5,042 nucleotides of DNA from Bacteroidota bacterium (GTDB lineage: Bacteria; Bacteroidota; Rhodothermia; Balneolales; Balneolaceae). The notes under the pieces are model-generated. The model did no database searches. It was not told the DNA's origin and saw only the letters and a list, made by a program, of their open reading frames with translations. Made by a program: the position numbers and the translations under genes. The stretch is from positions 1-5,042 of the forward strand of contig JAGXIS010000148.1 in the NCBI GenBank assembly GCA_024635465.1. The letters are read 5' to 3'. Shown piece by piece: positions 1-4,787 of the stretch (positions are counted from its first letter, which is position 1; each line of letters begins with the position of its first letter).

Positions 1-2
1 GG

Positions 3-1685
3 GGGAGAGCTTTTGTAATAGTACCTGACGGTATTATGAACCGTGGAAATGATAAAAAACTACGGGACTTCATTATTGACGAGTGTATAGTTGATGCAGT
101 TATCTCTTTACCATTAAACACCTTTTTTACTACCAACAAGAAAACTTATATACTCGTTTTAACAAAAAAACAGGAATTGGTTCAAGGTGGTATTAAAAAG
201 AAAGAAGTTCAAACAACACCTGTCTTTACTTACTTATGTTCAGAAATAGGTGAAAGTCGAGATGTCTATCGATTTGATATTGAGCAAAACGATTTAGAGC
301 AAGCGGTAAATCTTTATAACATGTTTAAAGGGTCAAAAAACTCATTTTCAATTCCTGACAAACGATGTAAGATTTTCGACATTGATTATTTTTCTAAAGG
401 TACTCATTGGTCAATCGATCGCTGGTGGAGCAGTGAAGAAAAAATTGAACTTGGAGTTGAGGATCAAGTTGAAGCTGTTAGTATTGACCAGTTTATTACA
501 CTTCTTCAAGATGTATCGACTTCTATTGTCGAGTATCAAGAACCGTTAAGAGAGTTAGAAAAAAAAAACAAGCAATTAGTTCAATGGAAGACTATTACGC
601 TAACCGATGACAAGTACTTTGAATTTATTACACGATCGATTGGAAAGAATAAGACAATACTAAATACAATCGACACAAAAAACGAAACTGATATTCCTGT
701 ATATACCGCAGGAAAGGATGCCGTGGCGTTTATAAGCCCAATTCCTGGGAAGGAGCCTATCCAAGCGACTCCTGAAAACCCAATTTTATCATTTGCTACT
801 AATGGGGATGGTTCAGCTGGACGAAATTTCGTGGTTCATTCCTGCCCATTCTACATTAATACTGATCGAGTTGCTATTGTCGTAAAAAATAAAAGGATAT
901 TACTGAGATATGTCCTACTTCAACTTCTAGATATGAAGCAGAAATATAGGTTTAATCATAGTTATAAAGCCAATAAAAAAAATCTTGCGGTTGTGCAGAT
1001 TCAGATACCTTATATATCCGATGATCAGTTCGATGTTGAATATCAACAAAATGCAGTTGACTTATTGCAAGCTGTTTTATCTACGACATCATTCGTGGAG
1101 GACTCAATAAGAGACTTGGCTTCGTTGACCTTAAAAGTCAATAGCGACTATACAAGTAATTATAAACAAGTTTTGCTTGGAGACCAAAGATACTTCGATT
1201 TAGCTATTGGAAAGAGATTATTAAAAAAAGATTATATTTCAAGCGAGGGGTCTATACCAGCATACAGTGCGAATGTTTTTGTCCCCTTCGCTTTTGTCAG
1301 CAAAAGTAATGTAACAGATTTTGAAAACTCCTATGTAATCTGGGGTATAGATGGCAACTTTGATCTAAATGTGCTAACTCAAGGAGTCCCATTTGCTACA
1401 ACTGATCATTGTGGAACTATCCGAATTAAAGATGAGAAAATTTCACCATACTATGTTATGTATGAATTAAACATAATAAAGAACAAGTACGGTTTTGATC
1501 GTGGCTTAAGAGCATCTTTGCAAAATGTAAAAATGATGGAGATACGTTTGCCAGTTACTGATGGTGGAGAGTTGGACTACGAATACATGCAAGATATTGC
1601 AGTAAGATATAAATCGGCAATAATATGCAAAGAGGATATTTTGACTCAATTGAGGAGAATAATTAAACCCCGTATCATTGTTTAA
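3..1685 (+). CDS. N6-adenine DNA methyltransferase fused to a two-TRD specificity module (5' partial)
   Basis: The reading frame is open to the left edge, and the codons before the first ATG (position 36) already belong to the conserved methylase fold (GRAFVIVPDGI, then a VDAVISLPLNTFF..TYILVLTK stretch typical of the HsdM/N6_Mtase C-terminal part). The true start and the catalytic NPPY/F motif therefore lie upstream. About 560 residues are visible. Counting from the ATG at 36, roughly 1-110 finish the methylase, 150-185 form a charged helix-rich linker, 193-327 form a first target-recognition domain and 385-507 a second, followed by a helical tail. The two TRDs share a pattern: (K/R)YF(E/D), IP(V/A)Y(T/S)A, a GDGSAG or GIDGNF loop, then KY(R/G)F followed by an (I/L)P ending. 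This matches HsdS half-repeats, but fused to the methylase as in AloI/CjeI-like type IIB/IIG enzymes, so a bipartite target site is likely. Whether an endonuclease domain or HsdR gene lies upstream cannot be seen. The gene is AT-rich and ends before a terminator. Confidence 0.88.
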   Translation, partial: GRAFVIVPDGIMNRGNDKKLRDFIIDECIVDAVISLPLNTFFTTNKKTYILVLTKKQELVQGGIKKKEVQTTPVFTYLCSEIGESRDVYRFDIEQNDLEQAVNLYNMFKGSKNSFSIPDKRCKIFDIDYFSKGTHWSIDRWWSSEEKIELGVEDQVEAVSIDQFITLLQDVSTSIVEYQEPLRELEKKNKQLVQWKTITLTDDKYFEFITRSIGKNKTILNTIDTKNETDIPVYTAGKDAVAFISPIPGKEPIQATPENPILSFATNGDGSAGRNFVVHSCPFYINTDRVAIVVKNKRILLRYVLLQLLDMKQKYRFNHSYKANKKNLAVVQIQIPYISDDQFDVEYQQNAVDLLQAVLSTTSFVEDSIRDLASLTLKVNSDYTSNYKQVLLGDQRYFDLAIGKRLLKKDYISSEGSIPAYSANVFVPFAFVSKSNVTDFENSYVIWGIDGNFDLNVLTQGVPFATTDHCGTIRIKDEKISPYYVMYELNIIKNKYGFDRGLRASLQNVKMMEIRLPVTDGGELDYEYMQDIAVRYKSAIICKEDILTQLRRIIKPRIIV

Positions 1686-1690
1686 ATATA

Positions 1691-1744
1691 TTTTGCAAAC
1701 ACTTCAGAGGTAGTTAAAAAACTACTTCTTTTTTTGTTGCAAAA
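1691..1744. repeat. 8-bp inverted repeat flanking the terminator
   Basis: TTTTGCAA at 1691-1698 is repeated in inverted form as TTGCAAAA at 1737-1744, enclosing the whole terminator hairpin. It could extend the terminator structure so that it works in both directions, or be a protein-binding or recombination site. It could also be chance, as the arms are short and AT-rich. Confidence 0.35.
1707..1735 (+). terminator. Intrinsic terminator after the methylase-specificity gene
   Basis: A 9-bp stem (GAGGTAGTT at 1707-1715 pairing with AACTACTTC at 1720-1728, one G-U pair) with a four-base A loop is followed directly by seven T residues. It starts 21 bp after the stop codon. It separates the methylase transcript from the convergent repressor gene. 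On the opposite strand the hairpin is not followed by a clear T run, so termination of the repressor transcript here would be weaker. Confidence 0.88.
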
Positions 1745-1775
1745 ACATTCGAGATCCAATCAGCTCTATTTCCCC

Positions 1776-2165
1776 CTACTTCCCTTCCTTAGCATCCCTC
1801 TGAGACTTTTTGAACTTGATAAAGTTAACCAGCTCCCTTTTATCCTCATCGCTCCAGGAAGCGTAATCCAAGAAAGCGACTCTCATCTGTGGGTCGCTTA
1901 GCAGCTGTTTAAGCTCTTCATCCGGTGAACTATCTAAATCACTGTCAACTTCTCTATACGGCGTTGGGTCGTCGGTTCGGCCAAAAAGATAATCTACCGA
2001 AACCTCGAATAAATCTGCAAGTTTTTCAATATTTTCTGGCGATGGCATTGTTTTACCGCCTTCATACTTTGTATAAGCCACTCTAGATATACCCATTTTG
2101 TCAGCAATAAAATCTTGAGTGTAGTTATGATATTTTCGCAGTTTTTTCAATCTTTCGTTAAACAT
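1776..2165 (-). CDS. Cro/C1-type (XRE) repressor, probable lysogeny master repressor
   Basis: This 129-residue protein has an N-terminal HTH_XRE domain (about residues 5-61). It carries the helix-turn-helix pattern YTQDFIADKMGISRVAYTKYE, then GGKTMPSPENIEKLADLFEVSVDYLFG, the textbook ending of this fold. The remaining ~65 residues are acidic then basic (LDSSPDEELKQLL ... DEDKRELVNFIKFKKSQ) and probably mediate oligomerisation. The ATG follows AAGGATGA at a good distance. It is divergent from the gene at 2277, and the two promoters overlap with paired inverted repeats between them, the standard layout of a phage immunity switch. At this length there is no S24/LexA-like self-cleavage domain, so induction should need another factor (for example an ImmA-like protease or an antirepressor); none is recognised in the window. 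It could alternatively be an ICE ImmR-type repressor. Confidence 0.9.
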   Translation of the reverse strand: MFNERLKKLRKYHNYTQDFIADKMGISRVAYTKYEGGKTMPSPENIEKLADLFEVSVDYLFGRTDDPTPYREVDSDLDSSPDEELKQLLSDPQMRVAFLDYASWSDEDKRELVNFIKFKKSQRDAKEGK

Positions 2166-2171
2166 TTATCT

Positions 2172-2179
2172 CATCCTTA
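2172..2179 (-). promoter_or_regulatory. Ribosome binding site of the repressor gene
   Basis: Read on the minus strand, AAGGATGA stands a few bases before the ATG at 2165. It is weaker than the AAGGAGG sites of the early genes, which suits a repressor made in limited amounts. Confidence 0.6.
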
Positions 2180-2197
2180 AAAAAATAATAAAAATCA

Positions 2198-2226
2198 TTG
2201 ACATAGTAATCATTAGTTACTATAAT
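2198..2226 (+). promoter_or_regulatory. Rightward early promoter (PR-like), perfect sigma-A consensus
   Basis: TTGACA at 2198-2203 and TATAAT at 2221-2226 are separated by exactly 17 bp, so both boxes match the consensus fully. Transcription should start near 2233, giving a leader of about 44 nt before the GTG at 2277. One inverted repeat lies across the spacer and a second begins at the last base of the -10 box, so a bound repressor would block RNA polymerase. A promoter this strong would have to be repressed for stable lysogeny. Confidence 0.9.
2203..2223. promoter_or_regulatory. Operator O1, inverted repeat between the divergent promoters
   Basis: Perfect 7-bp arms (ATAGTAA and TTACTAT) surround a 7-bp centre. 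The site fills the spacer of the rightward promoter and overlaps the -10 box of the leftward one. It has the size and position expected for a dimeric XRE repressor. Binding by the product of the gene at 1776-2165 is inferred. Confidence 0.78.
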
Positions 2227-2231
2227 GTAAA
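2203..2231 (-). promoter_or_regulatory. Leftward promoter of the repressor gene (PRM-like)
   Basis: On the minus strand TTTACA (complement of 2226-2231, five of six consensus bases) and TACTAT (complement of 2203-2208, four of six) are separated by 17 bp. It overlaps the rightward promoter almost completely, so the two compete. It is weaker than its partner, and both boxes fall within the operators, which suggests autoregulation. Confidence 0.65.
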
Positions 2232-2242
2232 TAGAAGTTACA
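2226..2242. promoter_or_regulatory. Operator O2, second inverted repeat of the same form
   Basis: TGTAA, a 7-bp centre and TTACA reproduce the GTAA-N7-TTAC form of O1. The centre is at 2234, 21 bp or two helical turns from the O1 centre at 2213. It covers the start region of the rightward promoter and the -35 box of the leftward one. The spacing would place two repressor dimers on the same face of the helix. Confidence 0.7.
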
Positions 2243-2262
2243 AAAATATCACAACCCCGAGG

Positions 2263-2273
2263 AAGGAGGTGAT
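2263..2273 (+). promoter_or_regulatory. Very strong ribosome binding site that selects a GTG start
   Basis: AAGGAGGTGAT is a full match to the 16S rRNA 3' end, with its GGAGG 7 nt before the GTG at 2277. An ATG at 2272 lies inside the site itself and opens a frame of only 23 codons, so the GTG is chosen. Confidence 0.85.
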
Positions 2274-2276
2274 GGG

Positions 2277-2462
2277 GTGGAAGAATACGAATTTGTTCCA
2301 GTCAAGGGACCTTATAACGGTGAAGAAATGGAACTCGAAATAATTGCTCATATCATTAGAACCATTCTTTACAAGTATCATTTTAAACTGGTTATTAACA
2401 ATAATCACGAAATACATTTAATATCAACAGTAACGCCAGAAGTTACAATGAAGTTCGTTTAA
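2277..2462 (+). CDS. Small early protein of unknown function, first gene from the rightward promoter
   Basis: This 61-residue protein has a GTG start and a perfect ribosome binding site. I do not recognise the family. It is acidic at the N-terminus (MEEYEFVPVKGPYNGEEMELE), then has a helix-like stretch (EIIAHIIRTILYKY) and alternating residues suggesting beta strands (HFKLVINNNHEIHLISTV). This looks like a small single-domain fold with no transmembrane segment or cysteine. As the first gene behind the repressed promoter it would be made immediately on induction, the usual place for Cro-like, antirepressor or excision-related proteins, but it has no visible HTH. Its last 20 bp overlap the end of the leftward HEPN gene. 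Confidence 0.75.
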   Translation: MEEYEFVPVKGPYNGEEMELEIIAHIIRTILYKYHFKLVINNNHEIHLISTVTPEVTMKFV

Positions 2463-3246
2463 CGCTGTCTAGTTTTTTATGAATGAAAGAGACCAAAGAT
2501 AACAAATCAGTAGCTTCATCTTTTGTTATAGCCCATTTGATTTTAGCTTCATGCGCAGTTGGATTCCTAAACATTGATGTAATACCTTTCATTAAATTCA
2601 TGAAACCATTTTGTTCACTTATCTCAGATTCCGTTTTTAAATCATTGATTTTAAGAATCGGGTTCTTTGTAGAAAAGGCTGTATCAATTAAGAGGTTTCC
2701 GTCAGTGGTTAATTGAGATAACGATCGGATTCTATCAAAAACACTTTTTGTTGCTTCGAGAACAGCATGGAAATAATTGTCCTGAAGAAACTCAGATCTA
2801 CAGAATCCTATAACATAACTGTGCACATGCCTACTTTCTAAAAGGGCTCTTAATTCATTCGCTTTTGATTTTGCATCATTTATGTCTTTAGCTATTTCAA
2901 TTTTGAATACTTTGCGTTCTCCATTTCTGAAACTAATATTAAAACCTTCATGAGCTAGTGCAGTATTAATCCTGTACAACAAGTCGTCATATTCTTCTTG
3001 ATTGTCAAAGCGAGCAGGATTGATGACATGGAAAAGAAAATTTAGAATTCGTGTATTATCAAAACGCTTATTGTAATCTCTGATAAATGCATCTAGAACA
3101 CGATTATGTTTGCTCACGTCTTTTGGTAAAAAAGTAAATTTATATTGTGTAAAAGATTCAGTCAACTGACTATGTGTAAACACTTCAGAAACTATTAGTG
3201 CAAGTTGATTAAGGGTTTCTTGTTGCATCTTACGATTGGAATGCAT
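2443..3246 (-). CDS. TIGR02391/Ymh-type HEPN protein, probable defence RNase
   Basis: This is a 267-residue protein from the ATG at 3246. The C-terminal ~110 residues match my recollection of the TIGR02391 (Hypoth_Ymh) family: FHAVLEATKSVFDRIR, GNLLIDTAF, then a helix ending in SMFRNPTAHE. RNPTAH (R227, H232) fits the RX4-6H active-site motif of HEPN ribonucleases. The N-terminal part (LTESFTQYKF ... YRINTALAHEGFNISFRNGERKVF) is a separate domain, loosely like those preceding HEPN domains in AbiJ-type proteins. HEPN proteins commonly cut RNA in abortive infection; RNase activity here is inferred. An in-frame ATG at 3309 would add 21 residues, but it has no good ribosome binding site and lies upstream of the predicted transcript start. 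The gene runs against the early genes, has its own promoter, and no antitoxin is evident next to it. Confidence 0.82.
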   Translation of the reverse strand: MHSNRKMQQETLNQLALIVSEVFTHSQLTESFTQYKFTFLPKDVSKHNRVLDAFIRDYNKRFDNTRILNFLFHVINPARFDNQEEYDDLLYRINTALAHEGFNISFRNGERKVFKIEIAKDINDAKSKANELRALLESRHVHSYVIGFCRSEFLQDNYFHAVLEATKSVFDRIRSLSQLTTDGNLLIDTAFSTKNPILKINDLKTESEISEQNGFMNLMKGITSMFRNPTAHEAKIKWAITKDEATDLLSLVSFIHKKLDSVKRTSL

Positions 3247-3250
3247 AAAA

Positions 3251-3257
3251 CTCTCCC
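3251..3257 (-). promoter_or_regulatory. Ribosome binding site fixing the start of the HEPN gene
   Basis: On the minus strand GGGAGAG lies 4 nt before the ATG at 3246 (6 nt from its GGAG core). The alternative ATG at 3309 has only an AT-rich sequence before it. Confidence 0.65.
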
Positions 3258-3300
3258 AGATATTTATGATATAACAAATTAGTCCACACATACTAATAAC

Positions 3301-3329
3301 AGTATACATTCATTTTCAAAATGTGTCTA
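3301..3329 (-). promoter_or_regulatory. Promoter of the HEPN gene
   Basis: On the minus strand TAGACA (complement of 3324-3329) and TATACT (complement of 3301-3306) each match five of six consensus bases with a 17-bp spacer. Transcription should start near 3294, inside the longer reading frame but about 47 nt before the ATG at 3246. The gene can therefore be expressed from the repressed prophage, as expected for a lysogenic conversion gene. Confidence 0.65.
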
Positions 3330-3338
3330 TAAGTTACA
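3322..3338. promoter_or_regulatory. Possible third, degenerate operator (O3)
   Basis: TGTGT, a 7-bp centre and TTACA have the geometry of O1 and O2. The right arm, including the AAG before it, is the same as in O2, but the left arm keeps only three of five bases. It overlaps the -35 box of the HEPN promoter and lies upstream of the Cro-like gene. A weaker site for the repressor or for the Cro-like protein is possible; chance is not excluded. Confidence 0.35.
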
Positions 3339-3355
3339 TCAAAAAAATAAGAAAG

Positions 3356-3361
3356 AAGGTG
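3356..3361 (+). promoter_or_regulatory. Ribosome binding site deciding the Cro-like gene start
   Basis: AAGGTG stands about 6-7 nt before the ATG at 3367. A GTG at 3361 shares its first base with the site and is too close to be used. Confidence 0.6.
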
Positions 3362-3366
3362 TGAAA

Positions 3367-3585
3367 ATGAGAAAAAATTTGAAAGAAAAAAGATTGGAAA
3401 TGCGAATGACTCAAGAAGCTGTTTCTGAAAAAATTGGCATCGTGAGGGCACACTACTCAAGAATAGAAGGAGGTCTTGCGGATCCATCCTTGAAAGTATA
3501 TTTCAAGATGAAGGAGCTATTGAATCTGACTGATGAGGATTTTGAGAATTCAGAAGAAGAGGATTTACCCGTTAAAACCGGATAA
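3367..3585 (+). CDS. Small Cro-like HTH (XRE) DNA-binding protein
   Basis: This is a 72-residue single-domain protein. Residues ~3-56 are an HTH_XRE fold: LKEKRLEMRMTQEAVSEKIGI, then the recognition-helix region AHYSRIEGGLADPSLKVYFKMKELLNL. A short acidic tail follows (DEDFENSEEEDLP). Being little more than an HTH domain fits a Cro-type regulator that would compete with, or follow, the repressor at 1776-2165. The ATG at 3367 is chosen on ribosome-site spacing. It heads the right-hand operon; the next gene begins 11 bp after the stop. No convincing rightward promoter is seen directly in front of it. Its operator is unknown; the GTAA-N7-TTAC sites are candidates. Confidence 0.85.
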   Translation: MRKNLKEKRLEMRMTQEAVSEKIGIVRAHYSRIEGGLADPSLKVYFKMKELLNLTDEDFENSEEEDLPVKTG

Positions 3586-3596
3586 GGAGGTAAATC

Positions 3597-3842
3597 ATGA
3601 GTATCAAGTGGGTGACGATACCCCAATACCAAAAAATGACAAATCTTGGCAGACCAAACATCAATAAGCTGATTGATGATGGAGATCTGGTTGCTACGAG
3701 AACAGAAGGTGGCCAGATAAGAATCAAAGTTGAAGAGCAAAAGGAATTCGAAGAGTTGGCAAAGAGAATGAACAGGCTGGAACATATGTTAGACCAGCTA
3801 TGTAGACATTTGGGAGTTAAACCAGATTGGAGGGAGTTTTAA
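3597..3842 (+). CDS. Excisionase/MerR-like winged HTH protein with coiled-coil tail
   Basis: The protein has 81 residues. Residues ~5-45 (WVTIPQYQKMTNLGRPNINKLIDDGDLVATRTEGGQIRIKVEE) follow the pattern of short winged-helix proteins of the excisionase/HTH_17 type: a helix-turn-helix, the G-D-L turn and a beta wing ending in an I-x-I strand. Residues ~47-70 form a charged amphipathic helix (FEELAKRMNRLEHMLDQLCRHL) likely to dimerise. AAGGAGG overlaps the stop codon of the previous gene, so the two are probably co-translated. In a prophage such a protein may act in excision or as a transcription factor; there is no integrase in the window to decide. Wing position and family are judged from sequence pattern only. 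Confidence 0.8.
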   Translation: MSIKWVTIPQYQKMTNLGRPNINKLIDDGDLVATRTEGGQIRIKVEEQKEFEELAKRMNRLEHMLDQLCRHLGVKPDWREF

Positions 3843-3843
3843 T

Positions 3844-4032
3844 ATGATCACAACTTATGATGAGCTGCTGATTAGGAAGTACAAGAAGGAAATCGATGAA
3901 TACACCAAAGAGCAGGAAAAATTATTACATGAGTTTAATGAGTACCAGCGCACGATTGACAAGCTAAGAGTTTGGATTACAGAGCTTGAAGAAGACACAC
4001 ATGAATATGCTTTGAAGGAGGAGATTAATTGA
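3844..4032 (+). CDS. Small coiled-coil protein of unknown function
   Basis: This 62-residue, highly charged protein is almost entirely a predicted helix. Leu, Ile, Tyr and Phe recur at heptad-like spacing from about residue 8 to 53 (LLIRKYKKEIDEY ... LRVWITELEED), indicating a coiled coil. It has no HTH, cysteine or membrane segment. GGAGG at 3829-3833 lies 10 nt before the ATG, and only one base separates it from the previous stop codon. Its stop overlaps the TTG start of the next gene. It could be an accessory or scaffold partner for a neighbouring regulator; no specific function can be named. Confidence 0.78.
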   Translation: MITTYDELLIRKYKKEIDEYTKEQEKLLHEFNEYQRTIDKLRVWITELEEDTHEYALKEEIN

Positions 4033-4262
4033 AAGTGACAAAATTGAAGGTCACGTTAGACAGAAAAGGAAATGTCTTATCAGAAGAGATTGTTGGATTC
4101 GAAGAAGTAGACAGGGAAGCCTACTACCGCCCTTTGGCGAATGCTTTGAAAGAGGGTTTTCTAAGATACGAAAAAGAAAAGGAAAGGAGGCGCCTACAAA
4201 ATGATGAAGTCACCTCAGTTGAAGGGAGTGGTAAAGAGAATTCTGATCTGGCAGTGGGTTAG
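4029..4262 (+). CDS. Small protein of unknown function with a TTG start
   Basis: This 77-residue protein starts at a TTG that overlaps the preceding TGA (TTGA), with AAGGAGG at 4015-4021 seven nt upstream; no ATG offers a better start. The N-terminal ~28 residues look like a beta hairpin (KLKVTLDRKGNVLSEEIVGFEEV). A conserved-looking helix follows (DREAYYRPLANALKEGFLRYEKEKERRR), and then a polar, probably disordered tail. The family is not recognised. The tail region also encodes the start of the next small gene in another frame, which may explain its low complexity. Confidence 0.77.
   Translation: MKVTKLKVTLDRKGNVLSEEIVGFEEVDREAYYRPLANALKEGFLRYEKEKERRRLQNDEVTSVEGSGKENSDLAVG
4183..4190 (+). 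promoter_or_regulatory. Ribosome binding site of a hidden small gene
   Basis: AAAGGAGG lies inside the 77-residue gene, 10 nt before the ATG at 4201. A full-strength site in the middle of a reading frame supports a second, overlapping gene. Confidence 0.65.
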
Positions 4263-4341
4263 TCAGAGAATATACTTTAAAAGGCTGGAAGAGATTGATT
4301 CATATTTTTATTCTAATTCAAAAGGAGGTAGGAACGGATGA
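4201..4341 (+). CDS. Hidden 46-residue basic protein overlapping its neighbours
   Basis: The frame begins ATGATG and gives MMKSPQLKGVVKRILIWQWV, then a basic and aromatic-rich part (SQRIYFKRLEEIDSYFYSN) and a short glycine-containing end. It is supported by AAAGGAGG 10 nt upstream and by its TGA overlapping the ATG of the next gene as ATGA (4338-4341), a classic coupling arrangement. It also fills what would otherwise be a 75-bp gap in a tightly packed operon. Its first 62 bp overlap the previous gene in another frame. The strong positive charge could fit nucleic-acid or membrane-surface binding, but I recognise no family. It might instead be a leader whose translation opens the site at 4321-4329. 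Confidence 0.66.
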   Translation: MMKSPQLKGVVKRILIWQWVSQRIYFKRLEEIDSYFYSNSKGGRNG

Positions 4342-4787
4342 AAAAATATGGCACAAATATTTATAAGTTTGCCAGACTTTCATCATGTTTGACACAGGAA
4401 CAGGCATCTGAAGTGATGGGCATCAGCAAAAGAACCTTGATATCCTATGAGGTTTATGAGAGAGTGCCATCGGATGAAATGGTTCATCGGATGATAGAAA
4501 CGTACAACACAAAATACCTGGCCTACATGCACCTTAAACGAAACAGCGATCTTGGTAGGTATCTTCCGGAGTTGCATTTTGGGGATTTGCCTCAGTGTGT
4601 TTTAAGACTCCAGAAAGAAATTAAGGATGTGACCTGCATGCATGACAGAATTGTCGATATAGCTGTCAATGGTTATATCGGTGAGTCTCAGACAAAGGAA
4701 TGGAAACTTGTCTTGAAAGAGCTCGATGAGATGGCTGCAGCAGCCTTAACACTGATCTTCATGAACAACGCAAGGGAGCTGGTCTGA
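4338..4787 (+). CDS. XRE-type HTH regulator with extended C-terminal domain
   Basis: The protein has 149 residues. An N-terminal HTH (about residues 8-52) reads FARLSSCLTQEQASEVMGISKRTLISYE, then a Y-E-R-V-P-S-DEMVHRMIETY segment matching the last helices of the XRE fold. The remainder is helical (CVLRLQKEIKDVTCMHDRIVDIAVNGYIGESQTKEWKLVLKELDEMAAAALTLIFM), probably an oligomerisation or effector domain. Such proteins are common in early regions of Firmicutes prophages and may control the switch to later genes; the target is not known. AAAGGAGGT lies 9 nt before the ATG, which also overlaps the previous stop. Its stop overlaps the next ATG as TGATG. The region from about 4440 on looks richer in G and C by eye than the methylase and HEPN genes. 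Confidence 0.82.
   Translation: MKKYGTNIYKFARLSSCLTQEQASEVMGISKRTLISYEVYERVPSDEMVHRMIETYNTKYLAYMHLKRNSDLGRYLPELHFGDLPQCVLRLQKEIKDVTCMHDRIVDIAVNGYIGESQTKEWKLVLKELDEMAAAALTLIFMNNARELV

Noticed and set aside
36..38. ATG at 36 as the real start of the methylase-specificity protein
   Set aside because: The frame stays open to the left edge and the codons before it encode the conserved GRAFVIVPDGI segment; no ribosome binding site precedes it.
2429..2447. AGTAA ... TTACA inverted repeat near the end of the 61-residue gene as a further operator
   Set aside because: Its arms are 9 bp apart instead of 7, so it does not fit the geometry of the switch operators; it lies within coding sequence and lacks a T run, so it is not a terminator either.
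2483..2716. Rightward 77-codon frame
   Set aside because: It lies wholly inside the HEPN gene on the opposite strand, has no ribosome binding site, and the HEPN frame carries recognisable family features.
1697..3189. 12-bp direct repeat AAACACTTCAGA at 1697-1708 and 3178-3189 as possible attachment or transposition sites
   Set aside because: A single 12-bp match is about what chance gives in 5 kb of AT-rich DNA; one copy lies inside a gene, and no recombinase gene or longer match is associated.
3293..3487. Leftward 64-codon frame
   Set aside because: It is antisense to the Cro-like HTH gene, runs through the HEPN promoter, and gives a low-complexity Phe/Ser-rich product typical of a shadow frame.
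3453..3785. Leftward 110-codon frame
   Set aside because: It is antisense to two well-supported HTH genes with strong ribosome sites and shows no domain pattern of its own.
4383..4577. Leftward 64-codon frame
   Set aside because: It is antisense to the HTH part of the 149-residue regulator and has no supporting signals.
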